DNA of 64,000 nucleotides. Source: PALSA-612 sp963742925. Lineage in GTDB: Bacteria; Actinomycetota; Thermoleophilia; Gaiellales; Gaiellaceae. Shown piece after piece: positions 46,478 to 55,537 of this stretch. Location of the stretch: positions 124,001 to 188,000 of the forward strand of contig CAVUNV010000007.1 of assembly GCA_963742925.1 (NCBI GenBank). The letters run 5' to 3'. The translations under genes were made by a program, and so were the position numbers. The notes below the pieces were generated by a model. It saw nothing but the letters and a program-made list of their open reading frames with translations, was not told where the DNA came from and ran no database searches. Numbering within the stretch: the stretch's first letter is position 1; every line of letters begins with the position of its first letter.

Positions 46478-48535
46478 GTGTCCCGCCCGGAACAACGCGC
46501 CCGAGAAGGGAAGGGGAGTCTCATTCGCGTCGCCAGTCACCTCCACGCGGCCGCGCGTGGCCACCGTCGCATCGTCGTACTGGGTGCTTCGCTTGCCCTG
46601 CTCTCCGCTCCCGCGACGGCGCTCGGCCTCCGCTCGAGCGCCCGACCGACGTTCCTCGAAGGACAGAGCGTCCACAGCACGGTCGCCCACGCGCTCCGCG
46701 GCCTGCCGGTGCGGAGCACCCGGCTGACCAAGCTCGATGCGGGCCTCCGCGCGCTCGTCGGGCCGACGGAGAGCTTCTCTCTTCGCGGCCACCGTGTCGG
46801 AGCGGCGGTTCCGGCCCTCGTCCACGGCAAGGTGCGGGTCCAGATCACCGCCGTGAACCTCCCTGCGGTGCGTGCCGCGATCCCGCGGCTCGGCGGACGC
46901 ATCGACCTCGTCTGGCACTCGACCGTCTTCGCTCTCGTCCCGCGAGGCTCGCTTGTCGCGCTCTCCCGACTGTCCGCCGTGGGCTTCGTCGGCACACCGG
47001 CCAGACTGGTCGAGGACGCCGTTCCGGGTGAGGAGGTCGGCGCCGCCAACGCAAGCGCCTGGCAGGCCCTGGGCGTGACCGGCAAGGGCGTCAAGGTCGC
47101 CGTCATCGACGGCGGCTTCAGCGGCCTCGCCGCCCGTCAGGCCAGCGGCGACCTGCCCGGCAACATCGTCACGGCGGATTTCTGCGGCGGGCAGTTCTCG
47201 TCGCCGAGCGAGATCCACGGAACGGCCGTGGCCGAGATCGTCCACGAGATGGCCCCCGGCGCACAGCTCTATCTGGCGTGCACCACGGATGCGTTCTCGG
47301 TCAACCAGGCCGAGCAGTGGGCCAAGAGCCAGGGCGTCAAGGTGATCAACTTCTCCGCCGGCTTCCCCGCCGCGAGCCGTGGTGACGGCAGCGGCTTCGT
47401 CGACTCGATCGCTGCGAGCGCCCGTGCGGGCGGCATCCTCTGGGTGAACGCAGCCGGCAACTCGGCGGGCACCCACTGGTCGGGCCCGTTCACGGACGCC
47501 AACTCGGACTCGATCCACGAATGGGCCGGGAGCGACATCGCCAACCGGTTCTTCTGGCCGGCCGGCAGTTCCATCTGCGGGTTTCTGAGCTGGGACGAGT
47601 GGCCGGCCGCCAAGTCGGACTTCGCGCTCGTCCTCTTCGACCCGGCCACCGGCAACGCCATCGCCGTCTCCGATTCGCCCCAGAGCGGCAGTCAACAGCC
47701 CCAGGAAGGGCTCTGCCCGATTACCAATACGACCGGGAGCAACATCGTCGTGGCGTGGGCGGTCGTCGCGAACCGAGTCACCGGAAACCCCCGGCTCGAC
47801 TTCACAGCCGATTCACCGCAGTTGCAGTACGACGTTTCGGCGGGCAGCGTCGTCGACCCCGCGACATCCCCGAGCGCTTTCGCCGTCGGCGCTCTCTGCT
47901 GGCAGAACAACCTGCTCGAGCCGTACAGCTCGCAGGGGCCGACGATCGACGGGCGCCTGAAGCCGGACATCGCCGGCCACGACAGCGTCTCGAGCGCCAC
48001 GTACGGCGCGTTCACCGGTAGCTGCCCCTTCTCCGGCTTTGCCGGCACCTCGGCCGCCTCGCCCGAGGTGGCCGGAGCCGCCGCGCTCGTCAAGCAGGCG
48101 AACCCGAGCTTCACGCCGGCGCAGATCCAGGCCTTCCTCCAACAGAGCGCCACCGACCTCGGCCCCGCGGGGCCGGACAACCAGACGGGGTACGGTGCGT
48201 TGCATCTCCCGGCCACCGTGGCCGTGAAGGACACGACGGCGCCGGCGGCGAAGGCGCTGGCGAGCGCCGGCCGGCGAGGCCACGTGGTCAAGCTGCTCTC
48301 GCGGACGTCCGACGACTCCGGTCAGGTGAAGATCCGCGACCAGGTCAAGCAGGACGGCCGCGTGATCAAGACCTTCACGACCGGTTTCGTCTCGGCTGCG
48401 ACGGCGCAGACCCGCTACGTCAGCTGGACGGCACCGGCGACGATCAAGGGCTCGATCCAGCACTGCGTCCGCGGTCAGGACAGGGCCGGCAACCTCAGCG
48501 CGGTCAGCTGCGCGAAGGTCACGCTCAGCGGCTGA
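46478..48535 (+). CDS. Secreted subtilisin-like serine protease (S8 family)
   Basis: About 685 residues. N-terminal hydrophobic signal RRIVVLGASLALLSAPATALG. Catalytic triad in order: Asp in VKVAVIDGGFSG, His in IHGTAVAEIVHEM, Ser in GFAGTSAASPEVAGAAALVK. The propeptide region shows RVQITAVNLPAVRAAIPRLGG. A C-terminal ~100-residue domain (KDTTAPAAKALASAGRRGH...) is Ig/Fn-like. Start uncertain: the GTG at 46478 is the only standard start after the attR site. Extracellular protein degradation. Confidence 0.9.
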   Translation: MSRPEQRAREGKGSLIRVASHLHAAARGHRRIVVLGASLALLSAPATALGLRSSARPTFLEGQSVHSTVAHALRGLPVRSTRLTKLDAGLRALVGPTESFSLRGHRVGAAVPALVHGKVRVQITAVNLPAVRAAIPRLGGRIDLVWHSTVFALVPRGSLVALSRLSAVGFVGTPARLVEDAVPGEEVGAANASAWQALGVTGKGVKVAVIDGGFSGLAARQASGDLPGNIVTADFCGGQFSSPSEIHGTAVAEIVHEMAPGAQLYLACTTDAFSVNQAEQWAKSQGVKVINFSAGFPAASRGDGSGFVDSIAASARAGGILWVNAAGNSAGTHWSGPFTDANSDSIHEWAGSDIANRFFWPAGSSICGFLSWDEWPAAKSDFALVLFDPATGNAIAVSDSPQSGSQQPQEGLCPITNTTGSNIVVAWAVVANRVTGNPRLDFTADSPQLQYDVSAGSVVDPATSPSAFAVGALCWQNNLLEPYSSQGPTIDGRLKPDIAGHDSVSSATYGAFTGSCPFSGFAGTSAASPEVAGAAALVKQANPSFTPAQIQAFLQQSATDLGPAGPDNQTGYGALHLPATVAVKDTTAPAAKALASAGRRGHVVKLLSRTSDDSGQVKIRDQVKQDGRVIKTFTTGFVSAATAQTRYVSWTAPATIKGSIQHCVRGQDRAGNLSAVSCAKVTLSG

Positions 48536-48553
48536 GCGACGAGCGCACAGTTC

Positions 48554-48607
48554 CCGGAAAAAGCGAAGACCCGCTTGGGCAGGCGACCGGCGGGTCTTCG
48601 ATTCCGG
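48554..48607 (+). terminator. Strong hairpin after the S8 protease
   Basis: CGAAGACCCGC (48564-48574) pairs perfectly with GCGGGTCTTCG (48590-48600); flanking CCGGAA/TTCCGG extends it. No T-run, so terminator activity is tentative. Confidence 0.5.
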
Positions 48608-48743
48608 TCGCACAACTCTTGCGACTCGCCGGAGGGATAAAGGCTCGTCGCGTGCGGCCGGAGATCCCAAGGCTAGGCATGCGCACTCCGGGGCGGCATC
48701 CTCCGATCGGTTGACCGGCAGGATGAGGCTTAGAGTTGGTCCG

Positions 48744-49925
48744 ATGGCGCCCGGCCGTGTCTCGCGGGGACAGTTCCTGCTCGGCGGAGCCGGAGCGATC
48801 GGCTCGCTGCGGCTCGTGGGGCGCCCGGCCGCCCCGCCGCAGGCTGCACGGTCGGGTCTCGACCACATCGTCGTCGTGACCATGGAGAACCGCTCCTTCG
48901 ACCACCTGCTCGGCTGGCTGCCGGGTGCGAACGGCAGGCAGGCCGGTCTGACCTACACGGACAAGCACGGCGTCGCTCATCCGACCTACCCGCTCGCCCC
49001 CGACTTCCAGGGTTGCGGACACGTCGATCCAGATCACAGCTACGGAGGGGGACGCATTGCCTACGACAGCGGCGCGTGCGACGGCTTCCTCCGGAACGCG
49101 AGCGACCTCTATGCGATCGGCTACTACACGCAGGCCGACCTGCCCTTCTTCGGCCAGGCCGCCCCGGCCTGGACGGTGTGCGACAACTACTTCGCCGCCA
49201 CCATGGGCCCGACGATGCCGAACCGCCTCTACCTGCACGCGGGGCGGACAGACCGCACCAACGATCTCCCTCTCCCGAGCGGTCTCCCGACGATCTGGGA
49301 CCGCCTCGCAGCTCGCGGCCTGGCCGGCCGGTACTACCGCCGCAACTTCTCCTTCCTGTCGCTCTGGGGCGCGAGGTACTCCCGCATCACACGGTCGTTC
49401 GCCGACTTCCGGCGCGACTGCCGCACCGGAAGCCTTCCGGCCGTCGCCTACGTCGACCCCGCCTACACGCTCCCGCTCTTCGGCGTCGGCAGCGACGACC
49501 ATCCGCCGTCCGACATCCGCGCCGGCGAGTGGTTCCTGTCGCAGGTGTACACGGCCGTGACGACGAGCCCCGCCTGGCCGCGGACGCTGCTCGTGATCAC
49601 GTTCGACGAGTGGGGCGGCTTCTTCGACCACGTGCCCCCGACCCGCGCGCGCGACGTCGAGCCCCGGTATTCGCTCCGGGGCTTCCGCGTGCCGACGCTC
49701 CTCGTCTCGCCGTTCGCGCGCCGCGGCCACGTCGACCACGGGCTCTACGACCACGCGTCGGTCCTCCGGCTGATCGAGTGGCGTTTCGGGCTGCGCCCGC
49801 TGTCCACGCGCGATGCGACCGCCCGCAATCTCGCCGCCGCGCTCGACTTCTCCAGCCGCGATCTGAGCGCGCCGAAGCTCCAGGTGCCGCAGGTCACGGC
49901 GAGCCCACGCTGTCCGAGCGGATAG
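48744..49925 (+). CDS. Phosphoesterase / phospholipase C family protein
   Basis: About 393 residues. ATG 48744 is chosen because TAGAGT (48731-48736) lies 7 nt upstream, the leaderless pattern, although the frame opens earlier. Signal-like N-terminus SRGQFLLGGAGAIGSL. IVVVTMENRSFDHLLGWLPG (metal/nucleophile ENRSFDH) and ITFDEWGGFFDHVPP (metal ligands) define the PLC/AcpA phosphoesterase family. Probably exported; substrate may be phospholipid or another phosphoester. Confidence 0.9.
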   Translation: MAPGRVSRGQFLLGGAGAIGSLRLVGRPAAPPQAARSGLDHIVVVTMENRSFDHLLGWLPGANGRQAGLTYTDKHGVAHPTYPLAPDFQGCGHVDPDHSYGGGRIAYDSGACDGFLRNASDLYAIGYYTQADLPFFGQAAPAWTVCDNYFAATMGPTMPNRLYLHAGRTDRTNDLPLPSGLPTIWDRLAARGLAGRYYRRNFSFLSLWGARYSRITRSFADFRRDCRTGSLPAVAYVDPAYTLPLFGVGSDDHPPSDIRAGEWFLSQVYTAVTTSPAWPRTLLVITFDEWGGFFDHVPPTRARDVEPRYSLRGFRVPTLLVSPFARRGHVDHGLYDHASVLRLIEWRFGLRPLSTRDATARNLAAALDFSSRDLSAPKLQVPQVTASPRCPSG

Positions 49926-49939
49926 ACGTCGGGCTCGGT

Positions 49940-51208
49940 ATGAAGCGCCGTCTCCCTCCGGTCATGCAGGAGCGCGACTACGCGTTGCTCTGGACGGCGC
50001 TGCTCGTGATGGCATTCGCGACCCAGATGACGGCGGTCGCCGTCGGCTGGCAGGTCTACGCGATCCACCGCAACCCGTTCGACCTCGGCCTGATCGGGCT
50101 GGCCGAGTTCCTTCCGCTCCTGCTGCTCGCGCTGCCGGCCGGCCACATCGCCGACCGGTTCCCGCGCCGCTTCGTGTTCGCGATCTCGCTCGTGGTCGAG
50201 ATCGCGGTGATCTCCGCTCTGCTCGTCGTCACTCTCGAGGGCGCACGTCAACTGTGGCCGTTCCTGGCGCTCGCGGTCGCGACGGGGGTCGCCGGCGCGC
50301 TCGGGTCACCGGCCGGTCGTGCCATCCCTCCCGAGGTCGTGGTTCCCGAGCTGCTCGCCAGCGCGATGGCGCTTCGCTCGATCGGGGGCCAGATCGCGGT
50401 GATCGGCGGCCCGGCGATCGGCGGCGTGCTCTTCGCCATCCGCCCCGAGCTGGTCTACGGCCTCGCGGTGGCCCTGCTCGCCGCCGGTCTCGGCTGCATC
50501 CTCGCTCTCGGCGCTCCCCGGGCGGTGGAGCGACTGCCGGGTGCCGGCCCTCCGCCGGGGCTCTCCAGCCTGCTGGCCGGCATCGGCTTCATCCGCCGCA
50601 CGCCCGTGATGCTGGGTGCGATCTCACTCGACCTGTTCGCCGTCCTGTTCGGCGGTGCCGTGGCTCTGCTGCCCGTGTTCGCGCGCTCGATCCTCCATAC
50701 CGGCCCGGCGGGGCTCGGTGTGCTGCGCAGCGCCCCGGCGGTGGGTGCGCTCGTCGCGGGCGCGATCATCACCCGCCGGCCGCTTCGGAACCAGGCAGGA
50801 AAGACGCTGCTCGCGGTCGTGGCGCTGTTCGGGGCGAGCATGATCGTGTTCGGGCTCTCGCGCTGGTTCGCGCTCTCGCTCGTCGCGCTGGCCGTCAGCG
50901 GCTTCGCGGACATGATCAGCATGAACATCAGGAGCACGACGACGGCGCTCGCCACGCCCGACCCGCTCCGCGGACGGGTGAACGCGGTCGAGATGGTCTT
51001 CATCTCGGCCTCGAACGAGCTCGGCGCCTTCGAGTCGGGGGTTGCCGCGGCGCTGCTCGGAGCGGTGCCCGCCGTCGTGGCCGGCGGCGCGGTCACGGTC
51101 GGGATCGCCGCGGTTTGGCCGCGCCTCTTCCCGGCGCTGGCCAGGATCGACCGGCTCGAGGAGCTCCGCCCCGCGGCCGTGGCCGGTCCGGGCAGCGAAC
51201 CTCCCTAG
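49940..51208 (+). CDS. MFS transporter (EntS/macrolide-efflux type)
   Basis: 422 residues with 12 predicted TM helices. LLVMAFATQMTAVAVGWQVY, GLAEFLPLLLLALPAGHIADRFPRR (motif A), and ISMNIRSTTTALATPDPLRGRVNAVE in the second half match the EntS-like subfamily. The stop overlaps the convergent gene's stop through a shared CTAG. Drug or siderophore exporter by family; substrate unknown. Confidence 0.9.
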   Translation: MKRRLPPVMQERDYALLWTALLVMAFATQMTAVAVGWQVYAIHRNPFDLGLIGLAEFLPLLLLALPAGHIADRFPRRFVFAISLVVEIAVISALLVVTLEGARQLWPFLALAVATGVAGALGSPAGRAIPPEVVVPELLASAMALRSIGGQIAVIGGPAIGGVLFAIRPELVYGLAVALLAAGLGCILALGAPRAVERLPGAGPPPGLSSLLAGIGFIRRTPVMLGAISLDLFAVLFGGAVALLPVFARSILHTGPAGLGVLRSAPAVGALVAGAIITRRPLRNQAGKTLLAVVALFGASMIVFGLSRWFALSLVALAVSGFADMISMNIRSTTTALATPDPLRGRVNAVEMVFISASNELGAFESGVAAALLGAVPAVVAGGAVTVGIAAVWPRLFPALARIDRLEELRPAAVAGPGSEPP

Positions 51209-52878
51209 CCTGCCGCAGTGAGCTGCGCGCAGATCACGGCGGCGTCGAGGGGAAGCATCTGCAGCTCGGGCGGGGGTCGGCGCACGAACTCGTCGACGAG
51301 CAACAGGTCGTCGGCGTGCTCGGGCGCATACGACGGCTCGTCCGCGAGGGAGAGGCGGGCGGCGGCGACGCCAAGCTCGATCTCCATCCTCGCACCTCCT
51401 CCGGGAGGAAGCGTCCGCACGGCGGACACGCGCCCACCGGCGACGAAGAACGCCCGTCGCCATCCGGGCTCGACCGCGGGCGCGACCAGGCAACGCCGCT
51501 CAGCGCGAAGCTGCCGGAGCCGCCGGAGGTGCTCGACAACCCCCTCGAGGGCCGCGATGCGGTCGCGGAGTCGCGCGGCGTCCTCGTAGCGCAGGCATGC
51601 GGCGAGGTCGGCCAGCCGGCCGCGCAGACGGGGGAGAGGCCCTCCGGCGAGCAGCTGCGCGAGCTCCTGCTCCGAGGCACCATCGAGCGCCCTGGCCGCC
51701 CGCTCCGCCCTGCGTCGGCCGCGAATCGGTCCGAGCTCGCCCGGTGTCGCGCTGACCACGACCCGGTCGCCGCGGAGGCGGAGATACACGTAGCGGTCGG
51801 GCCTGACGTTGCGCGCGTTCGCGGGCGGGCGTAGCTCACGGATCAGCCGGAGCTCCTCCAGGCCCGCCTCGAGCTCGCTGCCGACCACGCGCCACTCGAT
51901 GCGCTCGACCGCTCCCAGCGCCGCCTCGACCGCCGGCCGCTGGCGGTCGGAGCGGAAGTACGAGCGCAGGCGGGCCTGCAGGTCACGGGCCCGGCCGACG
52001 TAGAGCACCTGCTCGTGCCGGTCGCGGAACATGTACACGCCGGGCCGGGCGGGCGCGCCGTGCGCGAGCGAGCGCTTGCCGTACACGCGCCGCGTGCGGG
52101 GCGCGGCGAGCGCGTGGAGATCGCCGAGCGTGCGCGCGCCCCGCTCCTGCGCCTCGCCCATGAGCCTGACGAGCACCTCGGCGGTCGCCTGCGCGTCCGG
52201 CAGAGCACGGTGGCACGGGGGGACGGACGTGCCGTAGAAGTCGGCGAGCGCAGCGAGGCTCACCCGGCGGACGCGGCCGCCGAGCAGCCGGCGTGCCAGC
52301 GCAGCCGTGTCGAGCGTGGGTGCGGCGACACGGCGACCGGTCAGCCGGTCGAGCTGGCGATCGAGGAAGGCCATGTCGAAGCGCGCGTTGTGGGCAACCA
52401 GCGTCGCGTCGCCCGCGAAGGCGAGGAACCGGCGGATCGCCGCTCCGATACCCGGCGCGCGGCGCAGCTCCTCGTCCCGGATCCCGGTGATCGCGCGGAT
52501 CGGAGCGGGGAGGGGGATGCCGGTGCGGACGAGCGTCTGGAACGTGTCCCCGGGCTCCAGGTTCCGGACGCGCACGGCGCCGATCTCGCAGATCCGGGCA
52601 GACCGGGCGGAGAGGCCGGTCGTCTCGAGATCGAAGACCACGAGCTCGGCCTCCTCGAGCAGCGGATCGCACGGGGCCGAGGCGAGCGCGATCGCCGAGC
52701 CGTGCCAGGCAAGCCGCCCGTCGCCGGCGACGAGATCGCCGACCAGCGAGCGGGCAAGCCCGTCAGGTGCGCTCCTCAGCGCGAAGAGATGCGCGGCGGC
52801 CTCGGCGGCGGAGACCGGCCGCCGCCGCTCCTCGAGAAGCTCGACGAGCCGGTCGACGGCATCGAAAGCCAGTTGCAT
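51205..52878 (-). CDS. DEDDh exonuclease fused to GIY-YIG nuclease (DnaQ-UvrC-N like)
   Basis: 557 residues. Residues about 75-240 form a DnaQ-type 3'-5' exonuclease (VVFDLETTGLSARSARICEIGAV for the DxE site, VAHNARFDMAFLDRQL, CHRALPDAQATAEVL for the final His-Asp). About 275-350 form the GIY-YIG domain (GVYMFRDRHEQVLYVGRARDLQARLRSYF). The C-terminus resembles the UvrC linker (LRYEDAARLRDRIAALEGV is UVR-like). The same fusion is known in actinobacteria (Cho-like). Likely DNA repair. ATG start; convergent with the MFS gene. Confidence 0.92.
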   Translation of the reverse strand: MQLAFDAVDRLVELLEERRRPVSAAEAAAHLFALRSAPDGLARSLVGDLVAGDGRLAWHGSAIALASAPCDPLLEEAELVVFDLETTGLSARSARICEIGAVRVRNLEPGDTFQTLVRTGIPLPAPIRAITGIRDEELRRAPGIGAAIRRFLAFAGDATLVAHNARFDMAFLDRQLDRLTGRRVAAPTLDTAALARRLLGGRVRRVSLAALADFYGTSVPPCHRALPDAQATAEVLVRLMGEAQERGARTLGDLHALAAPRTRRVYGKRSLAHGAPARPGVYMFRDRHEQVLYVGRARDLQARLRSYFRSDRQRPAVEAALGAVERIEWRVVGSELEAGLEELRLIRELRPPANARNVRPDRYVYLRLRGDRVVVSATPGELGPIRGRRRAERAARALDGASEQELAQLLAGGPLPRLRGRLADLAACLRYEDAARLRDRIAALEGVVEHLRRLRQLRAERRCLVAPAVEPGWRRAFFVAGGRVSAVRTLPPGGGARMEIELGVAAARLSLADEPSYAPEHADDLLLVDEFVRRPPPELQMLPLDAAVICAQLTAAG

Positions 52879-52934
52879 GCGCGATCATGCAACCAGAACA
52901 TACGTTCGTCTGCAAGCAGGAGCGGTGGCTACCG

Positions 52935-53789
52935 CTAGCTCTTGGCGCGGCCGGCGAGGTCGCCGATGAGGTCGCCGAGCTCCATCGGGAGGACGATCTT
53001 CGTCGCGTCCGAGCTGCCGATCTGCTTCAGCGCCTCCAGGTACTGGAGCCTCATCGTGTTCGAGTCGACCGTGTGCGCGATCTCGAAGATCTTCGAGAGG
53101 GCGAGCGCGAACCCCTCGGCGCGCAGGCTGGCCGCCTGCCGGTCCCCCTCGGCAGAGAGAATCTTCGCCTGCTTCTCACCTTCTGCGACGGTGACCGCCG
53201 CCGACTTCGTCCCCTCCGCCTCGGTGACGACGGCGCGGCGCGTCCGCTCGGCCGACATCTGGCGCGTCATCGCCTCCTGCACGGCCGGCGGCGGTGTGAT
53301 CTCCCGCACCTCGACGTTGGTCACCTTGACGCCCCAGCGCTCGGTCACCTCGTCGAGCTTCGTCTGCAGGAGGGCGTTCATCTGCTCGCGCTTCGAGAGC
53401 ACGTCGTCGAGCGCCATGTCACCCACGACGCTGCGCAGCGTGGTGGCAGCGATGTTCTCGGCCGCCCCCGCGAAGTTCTGCACCTTGACCACCGAGTCGA
53501 CCGCGTCGACGACGCGATGGAAGACGATGAAGTCGATCTCGATCGACGCGTTGTCCTTCGTGATGCCCGTCTGGCGCGGAATCTCGAGGTACTGCTCGCG
53601 CAGGTCGACGACCACCGGCCGGTCGACGATGGGGATCAGGAGGATGATCCCGGGCCCCTTCGTGCCGATGCAGCGGCCGACCCGGAAGACGACGGTGCGC
53701 TCGTACTCGCGCACGACGCGGACGCTGAAGAAGACGATCAGGAGGAAGAACCCGACTACGAGAATCGCAGCAATGATGGCGACGATCAC
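52935..53789 (-). CDS. SPFH/band-7 domain protein (stomatin-like)
   Basis: 284 residues. GTG start, one N-terminal membrane hairpin (IVAIIAAILVVGFFLLIVFFSV), then the band-7 domain: VVREYERTVVFRVGRCIGTKGPGIILLIPIVDR, REQYLEIPRQTGITKDNASI, a coiled C-terminal region (EAEGTKSAAVTVAEGEKQAKILSAEGDRQAA) that drives oligomerisation, and GSSDATKIVLPMEL. Organises membrane microdomains; usually partnered with an NfeD protein, which is not adjacent here. Confidence 0.93.
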   Translation of the reverse strand: MIVAIIAAILVVGFFLLIVFFSVRVVREYERTVVFRVGRCIGTKGPGIILLIPIVDRPVVVDLREQYLEIPRQTGITKDNASIEIDFIVFHRVVDAVDSVVKVQNFAGAAENIAATTLRSVVGDMALDDVLSKREQMNALLQTKLDEVTERWGVKVTNVEVREITPPPAVQEAMTRQMSAERTRRAVVTEAEGTKSAAVTVAEGEKQAKILSAEGDRQAASLRAEGFALALSKIFEIAHTVDSNTMRLQYLEALKQIGSSDATKIVLPMELGDLIGDLAGRAKS

Positions 53790-53844
53790 GTCGGCGCCAC
53801 TCTATACCTGTGCCCGAGTCCACACGATCCATGAGAATCCGCAG

Positions 53845-55281
53845 ATGCGCCTGCTCGCTTCCGCGCTCGTCGTGGCGTCGTTCGCCGCCTTCAGCACCTC
53901 GGCCTGGGCGGGGGACTGGCTGCAGTTCGGCTTCGACTCGGCGCGGACGAACGCGCCGGCGGGGGCGACCGGCATCACCGCGGCGAACGTGGGCGGTCTC
54001 GTTCGCCAGCAGGTGAGCCTCGACGGGGTCGCCGACTCCTCGGCGGTGTACCTCCGTGGAGCCACGGTCGCCGGTGCTACCCACGACACCTTCTTCGTGA
54101 CGACGAGCTACGGCCGGACGACGGCGATCGACGCCGACACGGGCGCCGTCCTCTGGGTGTACGTCCCGCCCGGGATCGCCGGCTGGGAGCACACCGCCCA
54201 GATCACGGCGGCAGCGCCGGCCGCCGATCCGAGCCGGCAGTTCCTCTACAGCGCCTCGCCGAACGGGAAGATCCACAAGCTGCGCGTCGCGGACGGCAGC
54301 GAGGTCACCGCGGGCGGGTGGCCCGTGACGATCACGCTCGACCCGCAGCACGAGAAGATCGGCCCCGGCCTGAACGTAGCCGGAAACCTGGTGCTCGCGT
54401 CCACCGGCGGCTTCATCGGCGACATCCCGCCCTATCAGGGGCACGTCGTCGCGATCGACCGCGGCACCGGCCGGCTCGTCAACGTCTTCAACGCGCTCTG
54501 CGCGAACAGGCACGAGCTGATCGTGCCGAGCTCGTGCCGGTCCGACGGCGCCGCGATCTGGGGCAGAGGCGGGGTGGTGGTGGAGCCGGGGTCGCACAAG
54601 CTTCTCGTCGCGACGGGCAACGGGCCCTGGAACGGCCGTACCGACTGGGGCGACAGCGTGCTCGAGCTCTCGCCGGACGCGGGCCGTCTCCTGCAGGCCT
54701 ACACGCCCAGGAACGCGGCCGATCTCGAGGCGGGCGACCTCGATCTCGGCAGCGCCTCCCCCGCGATCCTGTCGAAGAACCTCGTCGTGCAGCCGGGGAA
54801 GGACGGGAAGATGCGGTTGCTCCGTCTCGACCGGCTGAACGGCCGGACTGCCGGCGCCGCGCCGGTCAAGGGCGGCGAGCTGCAGATCCTGCCGGCCCCG
54901 CGGAGTCACGAGGTCCTGACCGCGCCGGCCGTCTGGCATTTCCGGGGTCTCACCTGGCTCTTCGTCGGCGACTACGGGGCGACCGCCGGCTATGTGCTCG
55001 TTCCCGGAGCGAAGCCGCGCCTGCGGCGCATCTGGCAGGTCGTGACCGGCGCATCGAGCCCGGTCGTGGCCGGCGGCCTCCTGTACGTGTTCGACCCGCT
55101 GGCGGGCGGCCTCAACGTGTACCTGCCGACGACGGGGAGGCTCGTGACCTCCCTCCCGACCGGCCTCGGCCACTGGAACTCGCCCATCGTCGCGGACGGT
55201 CGCGTGGCGATACCCGAGGGGGATTCCAACCGCCACCGCCTCACGAGCGTGCTGGACATCTTCCGCCTTCCCCGGACCTGA
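53845..55281 (+). CDS. Secreted PQQ-type beta-propeller protein
   Basis: 478 residues. Signal peptide LLASALVVASFAAFSTSAWA. Repeated blades with the PQQ-like signature, e.g. YGRTTAIDADTGAVLWVYVPPG, GHVVAIDRGTGRLVNVFNAL, VLVATGNGPWNGRTDWGDSVLEL. Looks like the soluble quinoprotein/WD40-like PQQ repeat proteins, but no complete cofactor-binding Trp-docking or catalytic Asp motif was identified, so enzyme activity is uncertain. The ATG at 53845 gives a clean signal peptide. Confidence 0.8.
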   Translation: MRLLASALVVASFAAFSTSAWAGDWLQFGFDSARTNAPAGATGITAANVGGLVRQQVSLDGVADSSAVYLRGATVAGATHDTFFVTTSYGRTTAIDADTGAVLWVYVPPGIAGWEHTAQITAAAPAADPSRQFLYSASPNGKIHKLRVADGSEVTAGGWPVTITLDPQHEKIGPGLNVAGNLVLASTGGFIGDIPPYQGHVVAIDRGTGRLVNVFNALCANRHELIVPSSCRSDGAAIWGRGGVVVEPGSHKLLVATGNGPWNGRTDWGDSVLELSPDAGRLLQAYTPRNAADLEAGDLDLGSASPAILSKNLVVQPGKDGKMRLLRLDRLNGRTAGAAPVKGGELQILPAPRSHEVLTAPAVWHFRGLTWLFVGDYGATAGYVLVPGAKPRLRRIWQVVTGASSPVVAGGLLYVFDPLAGGLNVYLPTTGRLVTSLPTGLGHWNSPIVADGRVAIPEGDSNRHRLTSVLDIFRLPRT

Positions 55282-55317
55282 CTCGAAACGGCACGAAACG
55301 CGCGTTACGATGCCCGC

Positions 55318-55530
55318 GTGCGACTCCGCGGGATCAAGCTCAGGCTGCGACCGCTGAACGAGGCCGAGGCGTACGCGCGCTGTCACGGCACGCGCGGCGC
55401 CGAGGTTCGCATCGTCCACCTGGAGCCGAAGCGTCCACGCTACGAGGCGCCGGTCACCGGCGAGGATCTCCGCCGCTCGTTCGAGGTCAAGCTCGACGAG
55501 CGCGAGCCGCACGAGCAGGCGGGCGTCTAG
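55318..55530 (+). CDS. Small hypothetical basic protein
   Basis: 70 residues: VRLRGIKLRLRPLNEAEAYA, GTRGAEVRIVHLEPKRPRYE, then GEDLRRSFEVKLDEREP. GTG at 55318 lies 6 nt after TACGAT (55306-55311), a clear leaderless layout. The product is charged with no Cys or TM segment. No family recognised. Followed 7 nt later by the dehydrogenase gene. Confidence 0.7.
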   Translation: MRLRGIKLRLRPLNEAEAYARCHGTRGAEVRIVHLEPKRPRYEAPVTGEDLRRSFEVKLDEREPHEQAGV

Positions 55531-55537
55531 GTCTCCC

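Noticed and set aside
48711..48743. Earlier TTG/ATG starts for the phosphoesterase
   Set aside because: They precede the TAGAGT -10 box that positions the transcript start at the ATG 48744.
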